DNA of 25,153 nucleotides, from assembly GCA_964450565.1 (NCBI GenBank), contig CAYVCP010000005.1:1-25153 (forward strand). Reading direction: 5' to 3'. A program made the translations under genes and the position numbers. The notes under the pieces were generated by a model, which saw only the letters and a list, made by a program, of their open reading frames with translations, made no database searches and was not told the origin of the DNA. This document shows positions 16,382 to 23,241 of this stretch, piece after piece. Position 1 is the stretch's first letter. Each line of letters opens with the position of its first letter. Source of the stretch: CAYVCP01 sp964450565. Lineage in GTDB: Bacteria; Patescibacteriota; Minisyncoccia; Minisyncoccales; CG1-02-41-26.

Positions 16382-17293
16382 ATGTTTGATGTGATTACTT
16401 TTGGTTCTGCAACTAACGATGTTTTTCTAAAAATCAAAAAAGAAGATTTTAAGTTAGGTAGAAAAGTTTTAGTTGATGACAAAATAGAGTCAAGTGGAGG
16501 AGGGGGAACTAATACGGCTTGTACTCTTTCTTCTTTAGGATTTAAGACATCTTATTGTGGTTTAGTTGGAAGAGATAAAGAAGGAAGAGCAATTATTAAA
16601 GATTTAAGAAAATTTAAAGTTTCAAGAGTTTTTTTACAAAAAAGAGATAAGACTGCTTTTTCTTTAGTTTTATCTTCTGGGAGAGAAAGAACTATTTTTG
16701 TTTTTAAGGGATCTTGTCACTTTATGAAAAAAGAAGATATCCCTTTTCAAAACTTAAAAACAAAATGGTTTTACATAGCTCCCCTGTATGATAAAACATT
16801 GTTATTGTTTAAACCTATAATTAGTTTTGCTAAAAAGAATAAAATTAAACTATGCGTTAATTTAAGTAAGGAACAGCTAGAAAAGGGGAAAGAAAAACTT
16901 AAACCTTTGTTAAAAGAAATAGATATTTTATTATTAAATGAAGGTGAGGCAAAAGAGCTTTTGGGTAGTAAAAACATAATAAAAGGACTAGCTTCTTTGT
17001 GTCCTAAAATTGTGGTTGTGACACAAGGGCATAAGGGATCTTTTGTTATTTCTAAAGGATCATTATTTAATGTAAAACCACACAATGTTCCTTTTTTAGA
17101 GAAAACTGGGGCAGGGGATGCTTATGGAAGTGGTTTTTTGGCTGGACTTTTGAAAAAAAATAGTATAGAATATGCTATTCAAGTAGCTTCTAATAATGCT
17201 GAATTGTGCATTAAGAAAGTTGGAGCAAAAGAAGGGCTTTTAACAAATTTTAAAAATTTAAAAACAGTGCAAATTTCTAAAAAGAAATTATGA
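16382..17293 (+). CDS. PfkB/ribokinase-family carbohydrate or nucleoside kinase
   Basis: A 303-residue kinase. The N-terminus FGSATNDVFLKI, the glycine-rich GGGGTNTACTLSSLG (PfkB signature 1 region) and TGAGDAYGSGFLAGL near residue 240 (signature 2 with catalytic Asp) identify the family. NEGEAKELLG matches the conserved NExE motif. The substrate cannot be told: ribokinase, fructokinase and adenosine kinase all share these motifs. It starts 1 base after the ppsA stop and overlaps the ferredoxin gene (ATGA), so it is in the same transcript. Confidence 0.85.
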   Translation: MFDVITFGSATNDVFLKIKKEDFKLGRKVLVDDKIESSGGGGTNTACTLSSLGFKTSYCGLVGRDKEGRAIIKDLRKFKVSRVFLQKRDKTAFSLVLSSGRERTIFVFKGSCHFMKKEDIPFQNLKTKWFYIAPLYDKTLLLFKPIISFAKKNKIKLCVNLSKEQLEKGKEKLKPLLKEIDILLLNEGEAKELLGSKNIIKGLASLCPKIVVVTQGHKGSFVISKGSLFNVKPHNVPFLEKTGAGDAYGSGFLAGLLKKNSIEYAIQVASNNAELCIKKVGAKEGLLTNFKNLKTVQISKKKL

Positions 17294-17469
17294 AGATAAA
17301 AATAGACGAAAAAAAGTGTATAGGATGTAGAACTTGTGCTTCTTTGTGCCCGCAAGTGTTTGTTATGAAAGAAGATAATAAATCTCATGTTATTGAAGAA
17401 GAATCAAACGAAAAATGTGTTAAAGACGCTATTGAAGCTTGCCCTGTAAAATGTATAGAAACAAAATGA
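17290..17469 (+). CDS. Small [4Fe-4S] ferredoxin
   Basis: A 59-residue ferredoxin. Cysteines are at 10, 13, 16, 20 (CIGCRTCASLCP), 43, 51 (ACP) and 55. C10/C13/C16 plus C51 match the four cluster ligands, and C20-C43 the disulfide pair, of the single-cluster ferredoxins known from Thermotoga and Pyrococcus, with near-identical spacing. It likely carries electrons for a pyruvate:ferredoxin oxidoreductase or hydrogenase encoded elsewhere. Start ATG overlaps the kinase stop (ATGA), and its TGA overlaps the L25 start, so three genes are translationally coupled. Confidence 0.92.
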   Translation: MKIKIDEKKCIGCRTCASLCPQVFVMKEDNKSHVIEEESNEKCVKDAIEACPVKCIETK

Positions 17470-18086
17470 CTTTACTAAAAACAACAACAAGGAAAAAGGG
17501 AGAAAAGAAAGAAGATTGTATCCCTTCTATTTTATATGGAGAAGGAACAGAAAATTTAATATTAAATGTTAAAGAGAAAGATTTTCAGAAAGCTTATCAA
17601 GAAGTAGGAGAAAGCGCACTTGTTTCTCTTGAGGTAGGGGATAAGAAGTTTGAAGTTTTAATTCATCAAATACAATATGATCCTTTGACAGATGAAGTAA
17701 TCCATATTGATTTTTTTAGACCTTCTTCAAAAAAGAAAGTAGAGACAGATGTTCCTTTGACTTTTATAGGAGAAGCTCCGGCTGTTAATAATTTAGGAGG
17801 TATTTTAGTAAGAGAGCTATATCACATAAAAGTAAAAGCTCTGGTAAAAGATTTACCAAGAGAAATTGAAATTAATCTTAATTCTTTAGAGACTTTTGAT
17901 GATAAAATTATTATTAAAGATTTAGATGTTAAAGAGGGGGTTGAGGTTTTGCATCTTCCAGAAGACATAATCGCTCACATCCAAATGCCAAAGGAAGAGG
18001 TTATTGAGGAAGAAGTAAAAGAGGAAGAAACAGAAGAAACAGAAGAAGCAACAGAACCTAAACAACCAACAGAAGAAACAGAGTAA
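17466..18086 (+). CDS. rplY: Ribosomal protein L25 (CTC/TL5 form)
   Basis: Binds 5S rRNA in the large subunit. The 206-residue protein has the N-terminal L25 domain (CIPSILYGEG, VLIHQIQYDPLTDEVIHIDFF) and the C-terminal TL5 beta domain (VPLTFIGEAPAV, GGILVRELYHIKVKAL, LPEDIIAHI), then a Glu/Thr-rich acidic tail of about 35 residues (low complexity). ATG 17466 overlaps the ferredoxin stop; a start at 17439 would lie inside the ferredoxin gene and add a non-homologous stretch. Confidence 0.93.
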   Translation: MTLLKTTTRKKGEKKEDCIPSILYGEGTENLILNVKEKDFQKAYQEVGESALVSLEVGDKKFEVLIHQIQYDPLTDEVIHIDFFRPSSKKKVETDVPLTFIGEAPAVNNLGGILVRELYHIKVKALVKDLPREIEINLNSLETFDDKIIIKDLDVKEGVEVLHLPEDIIAHIQMPKEEVIEEEVKEEETEETEEATEPKQPTEETE

Positions 18087-18092
18087 AAAAAT

Positions 18093-19541
18093 ATGAAGGG
18101 GGCTTTTCTAATAAAAATAATCTTTCTTTGTTTTATAAGTTTAGGTTTTTTTTATTTTGCAAACGCTGATGTGCTTGATGTGGAATGCCAGTGGGAGAAT
18201 ATTGAAAAAGGGGAAAAGAACTTATCAAAAGAAGATTATAGGGTGCTTCTTGAAAAGTGCAAAGTTTACTATGAGAAAAAAAGCGCTGAAATAGAGCAAG
18301 ACATAACTAAAACAGCACAAGAAAAACAGAACTTAAAGAATGCAATTTATAGTTTTTCTAGTAAAATTAATAGTTTAAATTATCAGATTAAACAAAGCAA
18401 CGTAATGATTAAAGATTTGGGTAATCAGATTACAGACACCCAAACCTCTATTTCTAAAACAGAATTAAAAATTCAAGAAGTAAAAGAACAGTTATCCCTT
18501 ACATTACAACTAAGATATGAAGAGGATCAGAAATCAACTATAGAGATCATGTTGTCTGAAAGAACTCTTTCTGGTTTTTTTGATAACTTAGTAGCTCTTG
18601 AGGCTTTGAATATGAAAACTCAAGAACTACTGGGAAATATTACAGAGTTAAAAGTTAACCTTGAGGGGCAAAAAGATCAAATGGGCGTAGAAAAGAAAGA
18701 TTTAGAAAACTTAGTTACTATCCAAGAATTACAGAAACAAGACAATGCTGATAAAAAACAACAACAAGAGTATTTTCTTCATCTTACAGAAAAAGAGTAT
18801 CAAGATTATATCGCACAAAAAGATGATGCTACAGAAAAGGCAACTAAAATAGGTAATTTACTTTTTGAGTTAATTGAAGTCCCAGAAGGAGGGATTAAGT
18901 TTGAAGACGCTGTTGAAATTGCTAAAGGAGTTGCTTCTCAAACTGGTGTAAGAGCAGCTTTTACTTTAGCTATTTTGTGGCAAGAAACTAGGATTGGTAA
19001 ATTAAAAGGAGGATGTTATTTAAGGGATATTAATACAGGTGATGGTGTTTATATTAAAACGGGCAATAGAGCTCCAAAGACAATGAAACCGACTCGTGAT
19101 GTTGGTAAATTCTTAGATATTATTTCTTCTCTAAAACAAGCTGGAAAGCTTCAAACTGACGAATATCATACTCCTGTGAGTTGTTGTATGATACAAAATG
19201 GAAGTTATTTTGGTTGGGGGGGAGCAATGGGACCTGCCCAGTTTATTGCTTCTACATGGATGCTTTATAAAAGTGAGATAGAAAAAAAGACAGGAGATGG
19301 TCCTGCAAATCCTTGGAACGTAAGAGATGCTTTTTTTGCTAATTCCTTATACTTAAGAGATTTAGGGGCTACTGCTCAAACCTACGAAAAAGAAATGTAT
19401 GCTGCTTTAAGGTATTTTGGTTGTACTTCTGCTTGGTGTAGAACTAACTATGGCAATCCTGTAATGAATGTCACAAGTTGTTTTCAACAATATATAGATT
19501 CAGGCAGTATGAGTGTTTCCTGTAGAGAATCAGTTTTTTAA
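18093..19541 (+). CDS. Secreted coiled-coil protein with lytic transglycosylase domain
   Basis: A 482-residue protein. Residues 1-25 are a signal peptide (hydrophobic core, likely cut at ANA|DV). Residues about 60-255 are a long coiled coil, like the N-terminal part of EnvC/PcsB/CwlO-type cell-wall regulators. From about 265 a lytic transglycosylase-like domain follows, with FTLAILWQETRIGK (likely catalytic E298), GWGGAMGPAQFIASTW at 375-389, and NPWNVRDAFFANSLYLRDLG, similar to MltB/SLT enzymes that cleave murein glycan chains. Extra cysteines in the C-terminal domain may form disulfides. It probably remodels peptidoglycan, with the coiled coil for localisation or control. It is 6 bases after L25 and its stop overlaps the end of prfA by 12 bases (convergent). 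Confidence 0.83.
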   Translation: MKGAFLIKIIFLCFISLGFFYFANADVLDVECQWENIEKGEKNLSKEDYRVLLEKCKVYYEKKSAEIEQDITKTAQEKQNLKNAIYSFSSKINSLNYQIKQSNVMIKDLGNQITDTQTSISKTELKIQEVKEQLSLTLQLRYEEDQKSTIEIMLSERTLSGFFDNLVALEALNMKTQELLGNITELKVNLEGQKDQMGVEKKDLENLVTIQELQKQDNADKKQQQEYFLHLTEKEYQDYIAQKDDATEKATKIGNLLFELIEVPEGGIKFEDAVEIAKGVASQTGVRAAFTLAILWQETRIGKLKGGCYLRDINTGDGVYIKTGNRAPKTMKPTRDVGKFLDIISSLKQAGKLQTDEYHTPVSCCMIQNGSYFGWGGAMGPAQFIASTWMLYKSEIEKKTGDGPANPWNVRDAFFANSLYLRDLGATAQTYEKEMYAALRYFGCTSAWCRTNYGNPVMNVTSCFQQYIDSGSMSVSCRESVF

Positions 19542-20258
19542 ACCTTCTTGTAATCTTTTTATAATTTTATCCATTTTTCCGTCCATAATCTTTTCTATAT
19601 CATGAAAGGATTTTTTTATTCTATGATCTGTAATTCTGTCTTGGGGAAAATTGTATGTTCTAATTTTTTCTGATCTGTCAGCAGAGCCAATTTGAGATTT
19701 TCTTTCTTCAACAGTTGAACTAGTTAACTCTTGTTGCTTTTTGTCATATAATTTAGCCGATAAAATACCAAGAGCTGTTTGTCTGTTCTGTTCTAAGTTC
19801 CTTTGACTTTGAGAAGATACGACTATACCTGAAGGAATATGAGTAATTCTAATGGCTGTTTGTCTTTTATTGACATTTTGTCCTCCCTTACCAGATGATT
19901 TAAAAAAGTCTGTTTTTAGATCAGAAGGATTAAGATGAATTTCTTCTTGTTTTGGTTTCTTTAAAACAGCTACAGATGCTGTAGAGGTATGAACTCTATT
20001 GCCTTTTTCTGTAACTGGAACTCTTTGCACCCTATGCACTCCAGCTTCATGCTTCATTTTTTGATGAACATTGTTTCCTTTTAGTTGAAAAATAATTTGT
20101 GATATTCCTCCAGCTTCTCTTTGGTTGGAGTCTAATATCTTCATTTCCCATGATTGATTTTGAGCATATTTTGAATACATTTTAAAGAGATCTCCAGCAA
20201 AAATACCAGCTTCATCTCCTCCTGCTCCTGCCCTTATTTCTATAATTATACTTTCCAT
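19530..20258 (-). CDS. prfA: Peptide chain release factor 1 lacking domain I
   Basis: Ends translation at UAA/UAG. The 242-residue protein begins at the equivalent of about residue 109 of 360-residue E. coli RF1. It keeps EIRAGAGGDEAGIFAGDLF, the stop-codon-reading tripeptide PVT (81-83, PxT type = RF1, not SPF of RF2), the peptidyl-hydrolysis motif GGQ (125-127) and RTYNFPQDRITDHRI. The whole N-terminal helical domain I is missing. An in-frame TAG lies 18 bases upstream of the ATG and only 60 bases separate it from rpmE, so the domain is not merely mis-annotated. An RF2 gene would still be expected elsewhere, as TGA is used as stop here. Confidence 0.9.
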   Translation of the reverse strand: MESIIIEIRAGAGGDEAGIFAGDLFKMYSKYAQNQSWEMKILDSNQREAGGISQIIFQLKGNNVHQKMKHEAGVHRVQRVPVTEKGNRVHTSTASVAVLKKPKQEEIHLNPSDLKTDFFKSSGKGGQNVNKRQTAIRITHIPSGIVVSSQSQRNLEQNRQTALGILSAKLYDKKQQELTSSTVEERKSQIGSADRSEKIRTYNFPQDRITDHRIKKSFHDIEKIMDGKMDKIIKRLQEGLKN

Positions 20259-20265
20259 ATAATTT

Positions 20266-20293
20266 ATTCTATACTATTTCCTTGATTTTTCAA
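20266..20293 (-). promoter_or_regulatory. prfA promoter
   Basis: On the minus strand: TTGAAA (20288-20293), 16-base spacer, TAGAAT (20266-20271), then 7 bases to the ATG. Probably leaderless. Its -35 box directly abuts the -35 box of the rpmE promoter. Confidence 0.65.
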
Positions 20294-20310
20294 ACTTTTT
20301 TAATTATAAT
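20282..20310 (+). promoter_or_regulatory. rpmE-rpsB-tsf promoter
   Basis: TTGATT (20282-20287), 17-base spacer, TATAAT (20305-20310), then 8 bases to the ATG of rpmE. A near-consensus sigma-70 promoter giving a leaderless or nearly leaderless mRNA. Confidence 0.75.
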
Positions 20311-20318
20311 GTTTTTAT

Positions 20319-20579
20319 ATGAAGAAAAAAATTCATCCAAAATATTTTTCTAATGCAAAAGTACATTGTGCATGTGGTGCTTCTTTTGAAGTTGGTTCGA
20401 CTAAAGAGGTAATTGAGACAGAAGTATGTTCTCATTGCCATCCTTTTTATACTGGTAAAGAAAAAATCATTGATACTGCTGGAAGGGTAGAGAGATTCCA
20501 GAAGAGATTAGAGAAAAAGCAATCAATTACGAAAAAGAAAAAGGTTAGAAAAAGCAATAAAAAAGAAAATATTATATGA
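20319..20579 (+). CDS. rpmE: Ribosomal protein L31 (zinc-binding form)
   Basis: An 86-residue large-subunit protein starting KKKIHPKYF, with zinc ligands C17, C19, C37 and C40 (HCAC and CSHC), TGKEK and AGRVERFQKR. A basic Lys-rich C-terminal tail makes it somewhat longer than the usual 70 residues. First gene of the operon, with its promoter 8 bases upstream; its TGA overlaps the rpsB ATG (ATGA). Confidence 0.95.
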   Translation: MKKKIHPKYFSNAKVHCACGASFEVGSTKEVIETEVCSHCHPFYTGKEKIIDTAGRVERFQKRLEKKQSITKKKKVRKSNKKENII

Positions 20580-21250
20580 AGATTAATAAAGAAGAAATGA
20601 TAGAGAGGGGAATGCATTTGGGTCATAAAACATCAAAACTCCATCCTAGAATGGAAGATTTTGTAGTTGGTATCAAGAATACGATTCATATAATTGATTT
20701 AGACCAAACAAAAGAAATGTTTGAAAAGGCCCTTAATTATATTGAAGGTATTGTTAAGGAAAAGGGAAAAATCATAATGATTGGAACAAAGTCTCCTCTA
20801 AGACACTTGGTTAGAGAAAAAGCAGAAGAAGCTGAAATGCCCTATGTCACAGAGAGATGGATTGGGGGAACTTTCACTAACTTTAACGTGATCTCAAAAA
20901 GAGCTAAATATTTTAAGGATTTAAAACAAGAGAAAAAAGATGGGAAGTTTGCTAAATATACAAAAAAAGAGCAGTTAGTTAAAGACAAAGAATTGTTTAA
21001 TTTAGATTTAAAATTTTCTGGTATTCAAAATCTAGAAAAAGTACCTGAAGCTATTTTCATCTGCGATCTAGTAAAAGATGATTTAGCCCTAGAAGAAGCA
21101 AAAAAGCAGGGGATTAAGATAATCGCTATTGTTGATACGAATGCTGATATTTCAAAGGTTGATTATCCTATTACAGCAAATGACGATGCAGTTTCTTCTG
21201 TCTCTTATATCCTTGATAAGGTTGTTGAAGTAATCAACAAAAGCAAATGA
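20576..21250 (+). CDS. rpsB: Ribosomal protein S2
   Basis: Small-subunit protein, 224 residues. Motifs: MIERGMHLGHKTSKLHPRM at the start, IIDLDQT, YVTERWIGGTFTNF, PEAIFICDL and AIVDTNADISKVDYPITANDDA near the end, all standard S2. Overlaps rpmE and tsf by 4 bases each (ATGA), so the three are translationally coupled. Confidence 0.97.
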   Translation: MKINKEEMIERGMHLGHKTSKLHPRMEDFVVGIKNTIHIIDLDQTKEMFEKALNYIEGIVKEKGKIIMIGTKSPLRHLVREKAEEAEMPYVTERWIGGTFTNFNVISKRAKYFKDLKQEKKDGKFAKYTKKEQLVKDKELFNLDLKFSGIQNLEKVPEAIFICDLVKDDLALEEAKKQGIKIIAIVDTNADISKVDYPITANDDAVSSVSYILDKVVEVINKSK

Positions 21251-21828
21251 GTATTGATAAATTAAAACAATTAAGAGAGCAAACTGGTATTTCTATGATG
21301 GAATGCAAAAAAGCTTTAGATGAATCAGATGGAGATATTGAAAAGGCAAAAGATGTTTTACGAGAAAAGGGAAAAGAAATGGTAAAAGGGAGAGAAGGAA
21401 GAAAAACTAACTCAGGTATTGTCACTTCTTATATCCATGCTAATGGAAAAATTGGAGTATTATTAGAATTATTTTCAGAAACTGATTTTGTAGCTAAATC
21501 AGAAGCATTTCAAGAATTATCACATGAAATTTGCTTACAAATAGCAGCTTCTCATCCCTTAGTCGTTAAAGACGATGATATCAAAGAAGAGTTTTTAGAA
21601 AAAGAAAAAAAGATATGTCAAAAACAATTAGAGGAAGAGAAGAAACCAAAAGAAATAATGGATAAGATTATAGAAGGTAAGCTAAGGAAATATAAAAAAG
21701 AAGTCTCTCTTCTTTCTCAGCTATGGGTGAAGGATAGTTCAAAAACTATAAAAGACTTAGTTGAAGAAGTAAAAGCAAAGACAGGGGAGAATATAGAGGT
21801 AGGGAAATTTACTCGTTACGAAATATGA
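21247..21828 (+). CDS. tsf: Elongation factor Ts
   Basis: Nucleotide exchange factor for EF-Tu. The 193-residue protein has the UBA-like N-terminus (LREQTGISMMECKKAL, GDIEKA) and the EF-Tu-contacting TDFVAKSEAF. It is a short form: E. coli EF-Ts has 283 residues, and here only one core subdomain is evident. Overlaps rpsB and the next gene by 4 bases each. The usual downstream genes pyrH and frr do not follow. Confidence 0.95.
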   Translation: MSIDKLKQLREQTGISMMECKKALDESDGDIEKAKDVLREKGKEMVKGREGRKTNSGIVTSYIHANGKIGVLLELFSETDFVAKSEAFQELSHEICLQIAASHPLVVKDDDIKEEFLEKEKKICQKQLEEEKKPKEIMDKIIEGKLRKYKKEVSLLSQLWVKDSSKTIKDLVEEVKAKTGENIEVGKFTRYEI

Positions 21829-22091
21829 TAAATTTAATAGCTCAAATCATTCTAGTTTTGAGTCTTGGAGGAATTCTTTTTCTTTTAATAAATAAAATGC
21901 CAGCTTTAGCTAGCTTGTCCTTAGAAGAAAGAGATAAAAAACAAGATTATTTTATTATTGAAAAAATAAAAAAGATTATTAAAGGTTTTTCTTTTGATAC
22001 AAAAGTTAAATTAGACAAGTTGCCAAAAGAAAAGCAACAAGAGAATAAGTTTGATAAAGATGACGATTACTGGGAAAGGGTTGTAGAATAG
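21825..22091 (+). CDS. Small single-pass membrane protein of unknown function
   Basis: An 88-residue protein not recognised. Residues 4-23 form one hydrophobic helix, followed by a charged, Lys/Asp/Glu-rich cytoplasmic-type tail ending DDDYWERVVE. Start ATG overlaps the tsf stop (ATGA), and the tRNA-Thr gene begins 4 bases after its stop, so it is firmly part of the ribosomal operon. Its real status is supported by the tight coupling. Confidence 0.75.
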   Translation: MINLIAQIILVLSLGGILFLLINKMPALASLSLEERDKKQDYFIIEKIKKIIKGFSFDTKVKLDKLPKEKQQENKFDKDDDYWERVVE

Positions 22092-22095
22092 TTTT

Positions 22096-22170
22096 GCCGA
22101 GATAGCTCAATGGCAGAGCAACTGTTTTGTAAACAGTAGGTTGGGGGTTCGAATCCTCTTCTCGGCTCCA
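22096..22170 (+). tRNA. tRNA-Thr (anticodon TGT)
   Basis: Full cloverleaf: acceptor GCCGAGA/TCTCGGC, D arm GCTC/GAGC, anticodon stem ACTGT/ACAGT with loop TTTGTAA (anticodon TGT), 5-base variable loop, T arm with TTCGAAT loop and two G-T pairs in the stem, discriminator T and encoded CCA. It directly follows the tsf operon and is probably processed from that transcript. Confidence 0.96.
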
Positions 22171-22207
22171 ATCATATTGAAATGGATCAGGAGGGTTAGT
22201 TATTTTG

Positions 22208-22232
22208 AAGGCCGTCTAAGGGGCGGTTTTTT
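22208..22232 (+). terminator. Rho-independent terminator after tRNA-Thr
   Basis: Stem CCGTC (22212-22216) / GGCGG (22222-22226), extendable with the AAGG before it pairing to the T run, 5-base loop, then TTTTTT. Ends the rpmE-tRNA operon. Confidence 0.78.
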
Positions 22233-22242
22233 GTTATAATAA

Positions 22243-22581
22243 CTATCTTTTTACAGAACTTAATGAAACAGAACAACCTTGATTCAACATCTCTTTATGG
22301 ATAACTTCTGCACACCTACCATTCTTTTCCCTGATCTTAATAATCTTATCAATAATATCTTTAGATAATTCGTAGGGATGATGAGGTGGTCTTGACGATT
22401 CAGTAGGTATAACTAACCTTCCATATTTTCCATACACTGGTTTCTTTTTACTCCATTTACTAATAGTTCCAGGACTAACTCCAAAGTGAAGTGCTACCCT
22501 TCTCACTGTCCATCCCTCATAGAAAAGCAAGACAGCTTCCATTCTGACCTTTGGCATGTGGGGATTCTTTGTATATGGCAT
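22243..22581 (-). pseudogene. Truncated transposase/integrase-type helix-turn-helix protein
   Basis: About 112 residues (an alternative in-frame ATG at 22587 adds two). Residues about 10-45 form a Homeodomain-like HTH: MEAVLLFYEGWTVRRVALHF then GVSPGTISKW, the kind found at the N-terminus of IS481/IS3-group transposases. A Pro/His-rich linker (SSRPPHHPYEL) and the start of a second HTH (DIIDKIIKIREKNG, VSLSSVKR) follow, then TAG. The DDE/rve catalytic domain that should come next is absent, and the sequence runs at once into the terminator of the tRNA operon. I read it as the remnant of an insertion element cut by rearrangement; a stand-alone DNA-binding protein is possible. ATG 22581 is preferred because a TAAAAT box lies 8 bases upstream. 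Confidence 0.6.
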
Positions 22582-22594
22582 ATACATACATTTT

Positions 22595-22607
22595 ACACCA
22601 AAGGTGT
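22595..22607. repeat. Perfect palindrome ACACC-AAA-GGTGT upstream of the HTH gene
   Basis: A 13-base inverted repeat (5-base arms, 3-base centre) overlapping the last base of the TAAAAT box (rc of 22590-22595) of the minus-strand HTH gene. It could be an operator for that protein or part of the lost element's end. Confidence 0.5.
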
Positions 22608-22637
22608 TTCTAAGCTATTGGTCCATTTACAAGGGTA

Positions 22638-22666
22638 TTGACAAATTGATAAATTAGGTTTATAAC
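22638..22666 (+). promoter_or_regulatory. Consensus sigma-70 promoter of the orphan gene
   Basis: TTGACA (22638-22643, perfect -35), 17-base spacer, TATAAC (22661-22666). Transcription would start near 22673, leaving a leader of about 50 bases, in contrast to the leaderless promoters of the neighbours. Confidence 0.75.
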
Positions 22667-22710
22667 AGGAGCGGTATAAAGTTAATTGAATGTGGGATTC
22701 TACTCTAGAC

Positions 22711-22717
22711 AAAGGAG
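22711..22717 (+). promoter_or_regulatory. Strong Shine-Dalgarno AAAGGAG
   Basis: AAAGGAG 7 bases before ATG 22725. It decides that start over an in-frame ATG at 22686. It is the only strong Shine-Dalgarno noticed before a gene in the window. Confidence 0.8.
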
Positions 22718-22724
22718 ATTTGAG

Positions 22725-23180
22725 ATGAAGGTGCAAGTTGAACGTTGTGTCGAGCAGGTTCAAGATGGTAGCCATTACAAAGGCTATGTGAAAATCGCTG
22801 GAACAAGACTTGATTATGAATTGGTCTTCACTGTTCCAATTCCACAACTGGACGACATGGAGCCAGTGAAAGGCAAGGACGAGACTAGAAGCATTTTCCA
22901 GCTTACTGTCAGAAGAGACGAAGCCGCAAAAATAGAACTGACGGACGATGAGTATGATTTCTTCCTCTCGCTGCTCGCAATATTTGCGGTGGAGTTCTAC
23001 AACAACCCGCGGACTCGTGATGTTCAAAAGAGCATACTGGGTGTGATGTTCAGGGGTGCGTACTTTGGAATTGATGGAGCTTCGGTTTCACTCAGTATGA
23101 CAACTCAGGGTTCGTGCGACTTCTCACCAGAAGTTTGCAAAATGTTGAGCGTCCCGAAATTCGGCTGCGTATTTGCTTAA
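22725..23180 (+). CDS. Orphan protein of unknown function, probably horizontally acquired
   Basis: A 151-residue protein that I do not recognise. It appears soluble, with no signal peptide. The N-terminal part reads like beta strands (KGYVKIAGTRLDYELVFTV), the middle has a mixed helix (DDEYDFFLSLLAIFAVEFY), and three Cys lie in the body or tail (SCDF, VCKM, GCVFA). Codons such as CTG, CCG, CGG and GCG are frequent, and the gene is visibly richer in G+C than the rest. It has a near-perfect promoter, a strong Shine-Dalgarno and its own terminator, making it a self-contained unit. It lies next to a transposase remnant. The minus-strand ORF opposite it has no such signals and I consider it a shadow. 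Confidence 0.75.
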   Translation: MKVQVERCVEQVQDGSHYKGYVKIAGTRLDYELVFTVPIPQLDDMEPVKGKDETRSIFQLTVRRDEAAKIELTDDEYDFFLSLLAIFAVEFYNNPRTRDVQKSILGVMFRGAYFGIDGASVSLSMTTQGSCDFSPEVCKMLSVPKFGCVFA

Positions 23181-23199
23181 CCCCGAGAATCCCATATAT

Positions 23200-23239
23200 A
23201 GCCTCTGGTGTTGCTTATAGCGACTGTTGGGGGCTTTTT
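23200..23239 (+). terminator. Rho-independent terminator of the orphan gene
   Basis: Outer stem AGCCTC (23200-23205) / GGGGCT (23230-23235) enclosing a second hairpin GTTGC/GCGAC (23210-23214 / 23220-23224), followed by TTTTTC. Lies 20 bases after the stop codon. Confidence 0.75.
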
Positions 23240-23241
23240 CT

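Noticed and set aside
22096..22170. tRNA-Thr 3' end as an integration site for the accessory region
   Set aside because: I searched by eye for a second copy of the tRNA 3' end to the right; the best match is only 7 bases (in CCCCGAGAATCCC at 23181). There is no integrase gene in the window.
22235..22240. TATAAT just after the tRNA terminator
   Set aside because: No plus-strand start codon of a supported gene follows until 22725, which has its own better promoter.
22593..23027. Long minus-strand ORF opposite the orphan gene
   Set aside because: The plus-strand frame has a consensus promoter, a strong Shine-Dalgarno and a terminator; the minus frame has none and no recognisable protein pattern.
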